A stretch of DNA of 64,000 nucleotides from Leptospira fainei serovar Hurstbridge str. BUT 6. GTDB lineage: Bacteria; Spirochaetota; Leptospiria; Leptospirales; Leptospiraceae. The stretch covers positions 1 to 64,000 of the forward strand of contig NZ_AKWZ02000009.1 of the NCBI RefSeq assembly GCF_000306235.2, given 5' to 3'. The position numbers and the translations under genes are program-made. Below, piece after piece: positions 1-9,357 of the stretch. The notes beneath the pieces are model-generated. The model was given only the letters and a program-made list of their open reading frames with translations. It was not told the DNA's origin and did no database searches. The stretch's first letter is position 1; every line of letters starts with the position of its first letter.

Positions 1-26
1 AAGAAGGGACTGCCGTAGCAGATCGT

Positions 27-1529
27 TTAAATATACCGAAATCCGCAAATTTTTCCTATGTTGTGAGCGGAGCATCTTTCGGACCATTCAAGAGAAACTT
101 TTTCCAATCCTTTTGTCATGAATCTATTTCCTGCACGAGATCCTTTCATTGCACCAAAGACGCCTTCAATCGAAGAAAACCGTTTGGCATAAATTTTTCT
201 CGATTTCGGGTTTTGTAACTTTTTGCGCATTTCCATCGTGTAGAAATTATTCAGCTCGCTCGGATGGTAGTTTTTACTTGGACTTAAATGAATGTAGTTT
301 CTTCTCAAGTTATTAGAATTCACCAAAATGGATTTAGATCGACCTTTTGTGCAGAAATGTTTCAACTTACAGCCGTTGCAACCCGTCGATCTGTAATCCG
401 AATAACTGTATTGTCCATGAAGATACTTTTCGGATCGGAATTTAAGTGTTCTGCCCGATGGACAGACGAAGTTGTTGGCTTTCTTTTCATAGATAAATTT
501 GATGAACGGAGGCCTTCGTTTGGAGAAATCGGTAACTTTTGGGATCTTCCCTGCTTGGAATAACCTTGTTACTTTTTGATCGGGACAATAAAGATCGAAG
601 TCTTTTAATCTCTGGAAATTACTTTCGCTTGCATAACCGGCATCTAAGACATATTGAATTCTATTTAAATCTTGTTTTTCCGATCTTAAGAATTCGTAGC
701 AAGATTCGACTTTTCGAATCATTTTCTCCGCAAACTTAGTATCGGATTGTTCCGTTTCCACACTGTGAGAAATGATCATGGTTGGATTTGCAATCGACCG
801 CCGCTTGAGCATTGTAACCTACCAGGAATACGTTTCCTTTTTTCTGTAGATCGCAATCTCTCTCATAGAGATGGACTCTACGACGGTCTTTGTGCTTTTT
901 TAGGAATTTTACCGCATCCTGAAGCTTTTCTGCCTTTAGTTCTAATTCTTTCTTTTGTCTCGAATTTGAGAACGATCCATATCGGCAGACTTTTCCCATT
1001 CTTGAAATTTGACCTTACTTACCTTTTCGATTTGTTCAAGTCTAAGCTCGAATTTTTCCAGGTCCCCTATATCATCGGGATTCGCATTCGCCTTTATCTT
1101 AGTGCCATCTATGGAAACGGTTTCAAAATCTATATAACCGCTTTCGTAACCGAGAAATACCGTTTGAGAAAATAGATCTTCGATTTCAGTTCTGTGAGTC
1201 TTTCTGAACTTTGAGATAAAACTATGATCCAGCTCTTCTCCATCCAGAAGATAGATCAATTCAGCTCTGAGTTTGGATATCCTACAGAGTTCCCGCATCG
1301 AGATATTGCCGATTAAAATGGAATAAAAAAGAGCCGAAATAACTTTCTTCGGTGAAATTGCAGGTCTTCCAGTCTCATCATTCTGGTAATTCTTTTCGAA
1401 ATCTTCGAAATCTAACCGATCAATGACTTTCTTAAAACCGTGAATCGGATGTTCTTCCCCGAACAATTCCTTGAAGTCTAAAACGTACATTCTAAGCTGA
1501 TTCGGATCCGTATTCTTGAACTTTGCCAT
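27..1529 (-). pseudogene. IS1182-type DDE transposase, broken by two frameshifts
   Basis: Three minus-strand reading frames join into one transposase of about 500 residues. The first (1529 down to about 950) carries the N-terminal region with NDETGRPAISPKKVISALFY and SIDGTKIKANAN, holding the first DDE aspartate region. The second (about 999-785) carries KKGNVFLVGYNAQAAVD, and the third (about 785-27) carries the C-terminal catalytic part with a Cys cluster (VCPSG, GCNGCKLKHFC) typical of IS1182 transposases. The first shift fits a lost base and the second restores the original frame. The gene starts with ATG at 1529. The family call rests on recognised motifs; I infer an inactive copy. The distal end of the element probably lies just left of the window. 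Confidence 0.85.
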
Positions 1530-1787
1530 TCCGTAAATCTAGCAAGTTCCCTAAAATTGCATCCCTTTTTCAACAGGCTCGTGGGGGATGGAGGCGGTTT
1601 CTCGAAGCAAAGTTATTTATCACGAATTATCCGAACTGTCAACAAGGCCTCAAAAAAGACTGTAGGAGCTCCAACACAAACTCGCTAAGAAAAAGGGTTT
1701 CCAAAAAAGCGGGATTGTGCTAACGAGGGGCTTCGGAGCGGGTACCACCGACCGGCCCCCACCCAATAAGGGTGTGTACGTCCTGGA
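1530..1787. other. Inter-IS spacer without genes
   Basis: This stretch separates the two insertion elements. Near 1568-1583, read on the minus strand, is a GCCTGTTGAAAAA-like string that resembles a transposon end and may be the transposase-proximal terminus of the left element. The rest contains a short GTAGGAGCTCC string and G/C-rich sequence near 1720-1775. No open frame with a recognisable product is present. I infer a graveyard of element ends. Confidence 0.4.
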
Positions 1788-1827
1788 ACATAGGTAACAC
1801 TTTAGACCGGAGACATGGGTTACACTT
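1788..1827 (+). repeat. Left terminal inverted repeat of the IS481-type element
   Basis: Forty bases starting ACATAGGTAACACT pair with the reverse complement of 2997-3036 at 31 of 40 positions. The arm contains a second copy of the core motif (ACATGGGTTACACT) beginning 25 bases further in. The transposase stop codon at 1820 lies inside this arm. Confidence 0.75.
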
Positions 1828-2984
1828 TCAAAGTCCTAGATATTTTCTTTGTGTTCTCATTCAAATAACCTATTTTCACAAAGCTGAAATAAATGGCCCA
1901 TATACCGTCGTCGACAGGTTCAAGGCCGATATTCTCTCCACCTAAACTCTTCGTAATAAAGAATCTTTGATTTTTCCAATAAAAATTACCGTCATCGACT
2001 TTACGAATTTCAAAATGATCTGGATAAAATATCTCGGATAGACGATTCGGATAGGATCTTAGGGAAGGTTTATAGATCTTCGCAGGCGGCTTCTGACCTA
2101 ACGCCTCATGGGGACGATCATGGTTATATTCCGCTCTAAAACGATCGAATGCCTTTTGCTGCTGTCTCATATTAGAACGAATCGGATAAACCGCTTCTGC
2201 CTTCAAAGTCCTATGCATTCTTTCATGCCTTCCGTTCTCTTGTGGTTTTCCCGGATGAATCCTTTCCGGAAAAATACCTAATTTGATCCACCACATTGAT
2301 AATAGGGAAATTCCCGACCCGGCAGCAAACGGAATTCCATTATCCGTTCTAATCGCATTCGGAAGGCCGTATTCTCGAAAACACTTCTCAAATTCCTTCT
2401 TTGTTCGTAAGTCCTTGTGCCTGATAGCCCTTTGCAACTTAGAAGAAACCGACTGTAACCGTCGGATATTGTTAAGGGATAACAACGGATTCCGTCTCGC
2501 ATTTTAAAATCACCTTTGAAATCAGCACACCAAACCGCATTCGGATGATCATAACCTCGGAAAGGTTCCGAAAAACGAACCATGCCCCTCTCTTCTTACG
2601 GGGCTTTACTAAACCTCTTTTCTTAAGAATACTGCCGATCGTGCTCGCTGCAGGCCAAATAATTTCCGGATGACTTCCCTCAAGTATTACAAGCAATTTG
2701 CGAGGTCCCCAAGTAGGGTGTTGCTTACGAACTGCAAGAATCAACCGCTCTTCCGCAAAACCTACTCGGTTCGGGTTTGTGTGCGGAACCCTACTTCTCT
2801 CCAAAAGACCTTCAGGGCCTTCCTTGCGATACCGTTCAAGCCACTTGTATCCCGTCTTTCTACTTATTCCAAATGTTTCACAAAGAGAACTTATGGAAAC
2901 CGTTCCGTCGCATACTGCGGCAATGAATTTTACTTTCTCGTCCATAGGGAACACCTCTTTCCACGGCAAAGGATTTTCCTCCAT
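1820..2984 (-). pseudogene. IS481-type transposase (integrase core), two frameshifts
   Basis: The first frame (2984 down to about 2560) encodes a helix-turn-helix N-terminus with FGISRKTGYKWLERYRKEG and a second DNA-binding segment around HPTWGPRKLL. The second frame (about 2583-2430) continues with the first catalytic aspartate in WCADFKGDF. The third (about 2440-1820) carries RTDNG and the ENGRHERMHRTLK segment with the last two acidic catalytic residues. Both frame changes go in the same direction and fit single-base deletions. All three catalytic motifs are recognisable, so decay is recent. The start is ATG at 2984, just inside the right inverted repeat. Confidence 0.88.
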
Positions 2985-2996
2985 TTGCCTAAATTT

Positions 2997-3036
2997 CAGT
3001 GTTACCTATGTCACAGGTCTATTCTGTTACCGATGT
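2997..3036 (-). repeat. Right terminal inverted repeat of the IS481-type element
   Basis: Read on the minus strand this arm starts ACATCGGTAACAG and has the second core copy ACATAGGTAACACT 25 bases inward, the same two-site arrangement as the left arm. It sits between the transposase start at 2984 and the lpd upstream region. Confidence 0.75.
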
Positions 3037-3121
3037 CTCCGGTTTGTACCGGCGGGGCCAGCTCGAAAAATTTCTTCCCATTGAACTTTCTATTTGCGAT
3101 CTTAGAATCTGGAGGAAGCAG

Positions 3122-4540
3122 ATGGCCGAAAATTTTGACGTAACCGTTATTGGCGGTGGTCCGGGCGGTTATGTTGCCGCAATCAGAGCTGCTCAACTGG
3201 GATTGAATGTCTGCCTCGTTGAAAAAGAAAGACTCGGCGGTATTTGCTTGAATTGGGGATGCATTCCCACGAAAGCATTGTTAGAGTCCGCCCACCTTCT
3301 CCAATCGATACGAAAAGCGGAAACCTTCGGCCTAAAAGTCGCTGAAGCCGCTCCCGATTTTCCTGCAGTGATCAAACGTTCGCGCGGAGTTGCCGATACG
3401 ATGGCAAACGGTGTCGACTTTCTCATGAAGAAAAATAAAATTTCCGTAAAGAAAGGAAGCGCAGTCTTCAAGGACAATAATACGATTTGGCTGCCTGATT
3501 CCTCAAAAGAAGAAATTCATTCCGAATTTTTTATAATTGCTACGGGTGCACGCCCCCGAGAACTTCCCGGTTTACCCTTCGACGGTGAAAGAGTTTTATC
3601 CAGCAAGCATGCAATGATCCAAGAAGCCGCGCCCAAATCTCTCGCAATTATAGGCGCCGGAGCTATAGGAGCCGAGTTTGCCGACTTTTATTCAACGATG
3701 GGAACGGATATCACTCTTATCGAGCTGCAGGATAGAATTCTCCCTTTAGAAGATTCTGAAATTTCAAACTTGCTGAACCGATCCTTCGCAAAGCGCGGCA
3801 TTAAAATACTTACTAATGTCGGAGTCACCGAGCCGAAACTGGAATCGAACGGAGTATCCCTTTTATTAAAAGGAGAAGGACTTCCCGCAACGGGAGAAAG
3901 ATTGGAATTTGCAAAAGTATTAGTCGCGATCGGAGTCGTTCCGAATACGGAAGGGTTATTTTTGGAAGAAGTCGGCGTCTTTCTTCAAAAAGGATTCATA
4001 AAAGTAGATACCAAATATAAAAGCAAAGTCGAGAATATATATGGAATCGGAGACTGTATAGGAGCTCCCCTGCTCGCGCATGTAGCTTCAATGGAAGGAG
4101 TCAAAGCTGCGGAGGCGATATCGATCGCAAAGGGAAACCCTCACAATCTTGTCTACGAACCCATCGATTACGATAAAATCCCTGCCTGCACATACTGTCA
4201 TCCGGAAGTAGCGTCCGTCGGTTACAAGGAAGAAGAAGCCAAGAATGCAGGGTTCGAAATTGTGGTTGGAAAATTTCCATTTCGAGTCAGCGGTCGTGCC
4301 CAAGCATTAGGAGACACGGAAGGCTTAGTGAAATTAGTAGCCGATAAGAAGTCCGGAGAAATATTAGGAGCCCACCTAATCGGTCCGAACGTAACTGAAT
4401 TATTAGGTGAGATCAACTTGGGAATCGGGTCGGAATTGACCTTAAAAGAAATCGCTGGGAGAATTCATGCTCATCCGACTCTTTCAGAAGCGCTTATGGA
4501 AGCCGCAGCTCAAGGATCGGGAGAAGCGATTAATCTGTAG
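3122..4540 (+). CDS. lpd: Dihydrolipoamide dehydrogenase (E3)
   Basis: This 472-residue flavoprotein reoxidises dihydrolipoyl groups of 2-oxoacid dehydrogenase complexes, reducing NAD+ in the cytoplasm. Visible features are the FAD-binding VIGGGPGG near residues 9-16, the redox disulfide motif GGICLNWGCIPTK (Cys42 and Cys47), an NAD-binding AIIGAGAIGAEFA near residue 178, and the C-terminal HAHPTLSE with the catalytic His and Glu. The frame is open further upstream, but ATG 3122 follows a good GGAGGA site and begins exactly where the family begins. An IS481-type element ends about 85 bp upstream, so the native promoter or upstream neighbours may have been displaced. The 3' end overlaps the convergent perR-like gene by 11 bases. 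Confidence 0.96.
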   Translation: MAENFDVTVIGGGPGGYVAAIRAAQLGLNVCLVEKERLGGICLNWGCIPTKALLESAHLLQSIRKAETFGLKVAEAAPDFPAVIKRSRGVADTMANGVDFLMKKNKISVKKGSAVFKDNNTIWLPDSSKEEIHSEFFIIATGARPRELPGLPFDGERVLSSKHAMIQEAAPKSLAIIGAGAIGAEFADFYSTMGTDITLIELQDRILPLEDSEISNLLNRSFAKRGIKILTNVGVTEPKLESNGVSLLLKGEGLPATGERLEFAKVLVAIGVVPNTEGLFLEEVGVFLQKGFIKVDTKYKSKVENIYGIGDCIGAPLLAHVASMEGVKAAEAISIAKGNPHNLVYEPIDYDKIPACTYCHPEVASVGYKEEEAKNAGFEIVVGKFPFRVSGRAQALGDTEGLVKLVADKKSGEILGAHLIGPNVTELLGEINLGIGSELTLKEIAGRIHAHPTLSEALMEAAAQGSGEAINL

Positions 4541-4991
4541 AAATTGATTCGCTCTTGACAGGATCCATCGTACCCGAAAAGAGAATATCTACTTTATTCA
4601 CTTTGAATTCCGACGGTAAATGAGATTCGAGGCTGAGCAAGGATGTATCTACATCGTGAAATTTACCAGTGGTCTCGTCAAAAAAATGGTAGTGATCGTC
4701 TATGTTGCTGTCATAGACGGATTTTCCTAAACAGGAAAATTTAAATTCACGAAGAAGACCTGCGGAGACAAGCACATTCAAAGTATTATAGACGGTAGCC
4801 AAGCTCATCTTAAATGAGCGACTATCCACCCATTCCTTAACTTCTTCCGCAGTCGGATGATCCGCCTCACAAAGTACGTACTGGCAAATTGAAATTCTTT
4901 GCATCGTAGGCTGAATAGAAACGGACTTAAGCCGCATTTCGATCTCATCTGGAGTGAGGCAATAGTTATTATTCTTACCGAAATGAGTCAT
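4530..4991 (-). CDS. Fur-family peroxide regulator, PerR-like without structural zinc site
   Basis: This 153-residue protein has a Fur-type winged helix (HPTAEEV, then LATVYNTLNVL) and a C-terminal metal site. The residues expected for PerR regulatory metal binding are visible: His45, Asp94, His100, His102 and an aspartate at 113 or 115. The two CxxC pairs that bind structural zinc in most Fur proteins are absent; the four cysteines (11, 36, 41, 87) are not paired that way. A Leptospira PerR lacking a structural metal site has been described, and this protein fits that type. The Asp at the last ligand position favours PerR over Fur, but it could be a different Leptospira Fur paralog. Its target genes cannot be named from this window. 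Confidence 0.85.
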   Translation of the reverse strand: MTHFGKNNNYCLTPDEIEMRLKSVSIQPTMQRISICQYVLCEADHPTAEEVKEWVDSRSFKMSLATVYNTLNVLVSAGLLREFKFSCLGKSVYDSNIDDHYHFFDETTGKFHDVDTSLLSLESHLPSEFKVNKVDILFSGTMDPVKSESISTD

Positions 4992-5206
4992 TGTGCAAAG
5001 TCGTTTAAAAAGGTCTCTATAATATAAGACGGTCGTTTTACGCCGAATCTGATAGAAAAAACACCTATTTCCACGCTAGTCTGAGGAAACCTTTGGATTA
5101 GTATCGAATTCCGCAATCCAAAAACCCTTCGAAAAAACGACGCTAAATGGGTTTTTCCTTTGAAAGGGATTCTTCCGACCTATAACCTGACCAAAAATCT
5201 TCGGAA

Positions 5207-6709
5207 ATGACAGGAACGATGAGAAACAAAATCCTTAATTCCATCTTAATCTTTGCGCTGCTGCTACCTTTGACTCTTGGGGCTGAGAATTCTCCAGCTG
5301 GGAAATCCGGCGAGAGTATCGCTCAAACAGAATCGGCACCGACTACACCGGAATCCGCTATAGAGCACCATGACTCGAATCCCGCCTCTCACCACGAAAG
5401 CTTAGGAGGCGACTTGCCATTTTGGTCGGTCATCCCGTTTATCCTTATCCTCTTAAGTATAGCGCTCTTACCGTTGATTTCGCATTCGACGGCACATTGG
5501 TGGGAAAATAATAATAATAAACTCCTACTCGCTCTGGCATTAGGAGGCGTTTCGTTCGGAGTTCTTCTGGCTTATAACTGCGGTGAAAAAATATATCATA
5601 CAATGGTATTCGATTATATCCCGTTTATCATTTTACTCGCATCGCTTTTTTATATTTCAGGAGGAATCGTTTTAAAAGGGGATATCGAAGCGACTCCTAT
5701 CAACAATACTATCTTTTTAATCGTAGGAACTTTCCTTTCTTCGTTTATCGGAACGACCGGAGCATCGATGTTGATGATTCGCCCGATCTTAAAGACGAAT
5801 TCGGAAAGAAAGCATGTCGTCCACACTGTGATTTTCTTTATCTTCTTGGTTTCGAATATAGGAGGATCGCTGACTCCTTTAGGAGATCCGCCTCTCTTTT
5901 TAGGATATCTACAAGGAGTTCCCTTTACCTGGACTTTCGGCTTATTTCCTGAAATGCTTATCGCCACCATCATTCTACTCGTGATCTACTTCATCTGGGA
6001 CACGGTAATGCACGGAAAAGAGACCAAGAAAGATATTCAACGAGATATTAGGAACAAGGAACCGATCGGATTGGAAGGCCAAGTAAACTTGATTTGGCTT
6101 TTAGGCGTCGTTCTATCCGTCGCTTATATCAATGACCATTATATTCCGGCTATCAAAGGAAATCATTATCTAGGATTCTTCAGAGAGGCGGTCCTAATTT
6201 TACTCATTCTTGCTTCCAAATTCACGTCCGATCCGAAATTACGGGAAAGAAACAAATTCACTCTGCAACCAATCCAAGAGGTCGCTTATCTGTTCATCGG
6301 AATTTTTCTTACCATGATTCCGGCGCTCCTTCTGTTGGAGCATCATGGAAAAGAGTTAGGCGTGACGAAACCTTGGCACTTCTTTTGGGTAACCGGGCTA
6401 TTTTCCGGAGTCTTGGATAATGCGCCGACTTATCTTACTTTCGTTTCTTTAGCAAAAGGTTTATTAGGATTCTCGGATATACATCAGATTCTGGCCGATC
6501 CATTCGGCGAATCTTTGCTGAAAGCGATCTCGGTCGGAGCCGTATTTATGGGAGCCTTAACTTATATAGGTAACGCTCCGAATTTTATGGTCAAATCGGT
6601 CGCAGAGGAAAACAATATCAAGATGCCCAGCTTCGGCGGATATGTTCTTTATTCCTTGGCGCTGCTGATCCCCACTTTTATTCTACTAACGTTTATCTTT
6701 TTTATCTAA
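5207..6709 (+). CDS. nhaD: NhaD-type sodium:proton antiporter, inner membrane
   Basis: This 500-residue polytopic membrane protein likely exchanges Na+ or Li+ for H+. It has an N-terminal hydrophobic signal-like segment, a His-rich stretch near residues 55-68, and about a dozen further membrane spans. The segment GGSLTPLGDPPLFLGYL matches the conserved core of NhaD antiporters in the ion-transporter superfamily, and GALTYIGNAPNFMVKSVAE is the matching second half-repeat. ATG 5207 is given as the start, but ATG 5219 gives a more usual signal peptide (MRNKILNS) and sits behind an AGGA-like site. The gene stands alone and ends at a strong bidirectional terminator. Confidence 0.9.
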   Translation: MTGTMRNKILNSILIFALLLPLTLGAENSPAGKSGESIAQTESAPTTPESAIEHHDSNPASHHESLGGDLPFWSVIPFILILLSIALLPLISHSTAHWWENNNNKLLLALALGGVSFGVLLAYNCGEKIYHTMVFDYIPFIILLASLFYISGGIVLKGDIEATPINNTIFLIVGTFLSSFIGTTGASMLMIRPILKTNSERKHVVHTVIFFIFLVSNIGGSLTPLGDPPLFLGYLQGVPFTWTFGLFPEMLIATIILLVIYFIWDTVMHGKETKKDIQRDIRNKEPIGLEGQVNLIWLLGVVLSVAYINDHYIPAIKGNHYLGFFREAVLILLILASKFTSDPKLRERNKFTLQPIQEVAYLFIGIFLTMIPALLLLEHHGKELGVTKPWHFFWVTGLFSGVLDNAPTYLTFVSLAKGLLGFSDIHQILADPFGESLLKAISVGAVFMGALTYIGNAPNFMVKSVAEENNIKMPSFGGYVLYSLALLIPTFILLTFIFFI

Positions 6710-6725
6710 AAGAAGAAACGTTTCG

Positions 6726-6782
6726 AGCATAATAAAATCCTTCCGCTGATCCATGGGGAAAGGCGGAGGGATTTTATTATGC
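6726..6782. terminator. Bidirectional hairpin terminator
   Basis: A 20-base arm GCATAATAAAATCCTTCCGC is followed after a short loop by its near-perfect complement (one G-T-type mismatch). The A/T-rich outer arms supply T runs on both strands. It lies between the convergent antiporter gene and the exported-protein gene at 6830, so it can serve both. Confidence 0.88.
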
Positions 6783-6829
6783 CCTTTCAGAAAGTAAAGG
6801 AGAATAGAAATAAGAGTCGATTCTATGGC

Positions 6830-7837
6830 TCACTCGGACGCTTTTGGAATAGGAGCAAAGACGACCGAGTGTAGAGTCCGAGATATCTTCCCGTCCGGAT
6901 TTATTTTTTCCGTATATAAGACTTCGGCGTTCGTGTTGGAAGCCGGTTTATACATCACGTATTTTCCTACCCAATCGTAAACGGAAAGAGAATAATCAAT
7001 AATCGTTAATGCAGCTTGCAATGGGAGAAATCTGGATTTCACAACCGGTTTTACATCCCTATCTTTTGCCGCAGCCAGCCATTTGTACATTCTAGCAGAC
7101 CGACCCATATTCTTTAAATTGTCCCATTCCAATCTTGTTTCAGGTAGAGTCGCTTCGACTTGTCTGAAATTCACCCGTACTGGAAGGCCCTTCTCTTTGG
7201 ATTCCTTAATAGCCGTGGATAATTGAAGATCGAAAGTATCCTCGTCCAAATATTCGATTTCGTTGCACGACGCAAATACGGTCTCGCAAATATCGCCGTA
7301 TCTTTTATGCACGATGAAAACCATCGCGATATTCCCTGTAGTCGGGTTGTATAAAACTTTCGCGTTATAGTTGGTGGTAGGTCTATAATAAATTCCGCGA
7401 TAGACTCGTTTAAAGACATTCCATCCCACAAATCCGACATCTTTGAGAAGAGGCGGTTCCGGTATTTCCAATCCGCGGGTGGCAATATGCAGTTTCTCGA
7501 CGGCAACGCGGCCGTCCCTTTTAGAGATTTCTAATAAGAAATCTCTAATATCTTCCAGGCCGTCGTCCCCCAGCTTCAACCGTTTCGACATGGTATCGAC
7601 GAAAATCTTACCGACGTTTTCGGAAAGAAGTCGCTTCAGCTCGGACTTCCCTCCTTTCTCGTTCAGGTCATCAAGCGTATATTGAATGCAATCTTCCTTG
7701 TGACAAGAAATCTGCTCTTCATACCGATCGACTCCAAAATATCCTGAAGAAGAAGGTTTAGTTTCGACATCGGATTGTGCGAACAAATCCGAACAGACGA
7801 TGATAATCGCGAATAACGCTAAAATTTTAGATCTCAA
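6830..7837 (-). CDS. Exported protein of unknown function
   Basis: I do not recognise the family of this 335-residue protein. It begins with a Sec-type signal peptide (RSKILALFAIIIVCSDLFAQ, likely cleaved after FAQ) from a TTG start at 7837. The mature part has four cysteines in two close pairs (SCHKEDC near residue 45 and the ETVFASC region near 195), a predicted mostly helical first half, and no repeats or membrane spans. The gene follows the XRE-cupin regulator by 15 bases on the same strand, so the two are probably co-transcribed and the regulator may control it. It ends at the hairpin at 6726-6782. Confidence 0.75.
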   Translation of the reverse strand: MRSKILALFAIIIVCSDLFAQSDVETKPSSSGYFGVDRYEEQISCHKEDCIQYTLDDLNEKGGKSELKRLLSENVGKIFVDTMSKRLKLGDDGLEDIRDFLLEISKRDGRVAVEKLHIATRGLEIPEPPLLKDVGFVGWNVFKRVYRGIYYRPTTNYNAKVLYNPTTGNIAMVFIVHKRYGDICETVFASCNEIEYLDEDTFDLQLSTAIKESKEKGLPVRVNFRQVEATLPETRLEWDNLKNMGRSARMYKWLAAAKDRDVKPVVKSRFLPLQAALTIIDYSLSVYDWVGKYVMYKPASNTNAEVLYTEKINPDGKISRTLHSVVFAPIPKASE

Positions 7838-7852
7838 GGATCCGCACCGAAT

Positions 7853-8482
7853 TCAGGAAACCTCGTCCCTATAATCCATGACTAGATACATCAACGTTTC
7901 GTTATCCGTCGGATTGATATACTCATGAGGAACGTCTGCTCTAAAGAACACCGAATCTTTCGTATCCAGCTCCACTACTTTGTCCGCGACTCGGAGTCTT
8001 AATTTCCCAGAAACGACTACGAGATTCTCCGTAGTTCCGGCTTGGTGAGGTTCTGCGACCTCGATTCCTCCCGGTTTCAAAACCAATTCGTAAAATTCGG
8101 TTCTTCTTCCGCCCAAGAAAGGAAACAGAGCCCTACTCGAGAAAACTTTCGAACTAGAATATAAAATCTTCGTATTTTCAGCCTTTAAAACAAGTACCCC
8201 ATCGGTTCCCTTTTCTTTTAACAGTTCGCTAAACGGCACATTCAAACCGTTCGCAATTTTCCAAAGAACCGCTATAGTCGGAACGCTCTTACCTTGTTCG
8301 ATTTGGGATAGCATGGCTCGGCTAACCCCACAACGTGAGGCCAATTTATCCAGCGAGAGGCCTTTAGTATGGCGGATTAATTTAAGGTTTTCTTTTACGA
8401 CTTCCGTAATATGTTCACTGGAGACGAGATCTTTTCCGTCTAATTCTTCCGCATCGGCCTGGTTCATACCTTTTTCATCCAA
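7853..8482 (-). CDS. XRE-family regulator with C-terminal cupin domain
   Basis: This is a cytoplasmic transcription factor of about 209 residues. Residues 28-85 form a lambda-repressor-type helix-turn-helix ([20 protein letters not shown], then [14 protein letters not shown]). Residues 130-205 form a small-molecule-binding cupin with [20 protein letters not shown] and the second cupin motif ending [11 protein letters not shown]. This HTH-cupin arrangement is shared by regulators of amine, amino-acid or sulfur metabolism; the ligand here is unknown. The frame opens at TTG 8482; ATG 8467 is another possible start. The divergent pseudouridine synthase gene begins close by, so both promoters share a short region. 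Confidence 0.9.
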   Translation of the reverse strand: MDEKGMNQADAEELDGKDLVSSEHITEVVKENLKLIRHTKGLSLDKLASRCGVSRAMLSQIEQGKSVPTIAVLWKIANGLNVPFSELLKEKGTDGVLVLKAENTKILYSSSKVFSSRALFPFLGGRRTEFYELVLKPGGIEVAEPHQAGTTENLVVVSGKLRLRVADKVVELDTKDSVFFRADVPHEYINPTDNETLMYLVMDYRDEVS

Positions 8483-8565
8483 TATAACGGAAAGTGTGTC
8501 AATCTAATTTCCATAAAAACAGGACAGGTTTACAAGAAGATAGGATTTCCTATCCTCGGATTTGC

Positions 8566-9300
8566 ATGACGTTCCCGGAAAAATCAAATCCTTCGAGATC
8601 GATTCCTTCTGCCAAGCCGATGCAAAACTTAAAAATTTATTATCGAGGAAGTTTTCTGCTGATCGCCGAGAAGCCCGCCGGCCTTCCCGTTCATGCGACA
8701 CTGGATCCGCATCGAAAGAACTTTGCCGATCTAGTCCAAGCGCAGGAGAAACTCCCTTATCTCCGACTCGTTAACCGATTGGATTTGGATACGACCGGCT
8801 TAGTCGTATTTTGCACCGATCCGGAAAAAAATAAGGACGCCGATGAGATCCTGTCCCAGGCGGAAAAAAAATATCTGTGCATCGTTAATGGAATTCCGAG
8901 AGAGAAATCGTTTCGCGAAGAATGTTTCTTGAAGGATGGGAAAGGTCGTGTAACAGCCGTTCGATCAGGTGGAAAGAAAGCCATAACCGATTTTAAGATT
9001 TTATCAACTAACGTAGCGGAGAATATTTCTATTCTCGAGGCGACCCTGATAACCGGACGGAGACACCAAATTCGGTTTCAAATCGCACAAGCAGGATTTC
9101 CTATTTTAGGCGAGACTGTTTATATACCGAACGATTTCAGAATAAAAAAATCGGTTCCGATCCCAAACCGTTCTTTACTTCATTCTTATCTTCTAAAATT
9201 CAAAACGGAAGAAGGAATCGACAACTCCGTAACCTCTACCCTACCGGACGATTTTCAGCGATATCTTAACTTTTTTCCTGGAATTTCCTTACCAGACTGA
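8566..9300 (+). CDS. RluA-family RNA pseudouridine synthase
   Basis: The protein (244 residues from ATG 8566) isomerises uridine to pseudouridine in rRNA or tRNA. The catalytic motif is RLVNRLDLDTTGLVVF, with Asp of RLD as the nucleophile. The conserved ITGRRHQIRFQIA segment and the GETVY near the C-terminus complete the RluA-type core. No S4 RNA-binding domain precedes it, which fits the compact RluA/RluC-like members. The exact target base cannot be read from sequence. The frame is open back to GTG 8494, but that extension lacks similarity to the fold and would overlap the divergent regulator promoter. The following SDR-like gene begins 57 bases downstream. Confidence 0.88.
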   Translation: MTFPEKSNPSRSIPSAKPMQNLKIYYRGSFLLIAEKPAGLPVHATLDPHRKNFADLVQAQEKLPYLRLVNRLDLDTTGLVVFCTDPEKNKDADEILSQAEKKYLCIVNGIPREKSFREECFLKDGKGRVTAVRSGGKKAITDFKILSTNVAENISILEATLITGRRHQIRFQIAQAGFPILGETVYIPNDFRIKKSVPIPNRSLLHSYLLKFKTEEGIDNSVTSTLPDDFQRYLNFFPGISLPD

Positions 9301-9357
9301 ATACTCTGGAGCGCATATTTTCAAGGTCGATTTCGATTCGACCGTCCGGGAGGACAA

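Larger units (their letters stand above)
1788..3036 (-). mobile_element. IS481-type insertion sequence, degenerate, about 1.25 kb
   Basis: The element is bounded by imperfect inverted repeats at 1788-1827 and 2997-3036, which match at 31 of 40 positions by eye. Each arm holds two directly repeated copies of an ACATNGGTNACA-like motif 25 bases apart. Between them lies an IS481-type transposase on the minus strand, broken into three frames. I could not identify a clear target-site duplication outside the arms, so the exact outer boundaries may be a few bases off. The right end lies about 85 bp upstream of the lpd start codon. Confidence 0.8.

Noticed and set aside
1820..2984. Programmed frameshifting as an explanation of the IS481 transposase frames
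   Set aside because: IS481 transposases are normally made from one frame, and two shifts in the same direction with no slippery heptamer point to decay.
3081..3108. TTGAAC and TAGAAT with a 16-base spacer, a promoter-like pair before lpd
   Set aside because: The transcript would start about 7 bases before the lpd start codon and cut the ribosome site, so I do not call it as the lpd promoter.
4992..5206. A/T-rich partial palindrome (TCTATAATATAAGA) as a PerR box
   Set aside because: The symmetry is weak and no second site or known spacing is present.
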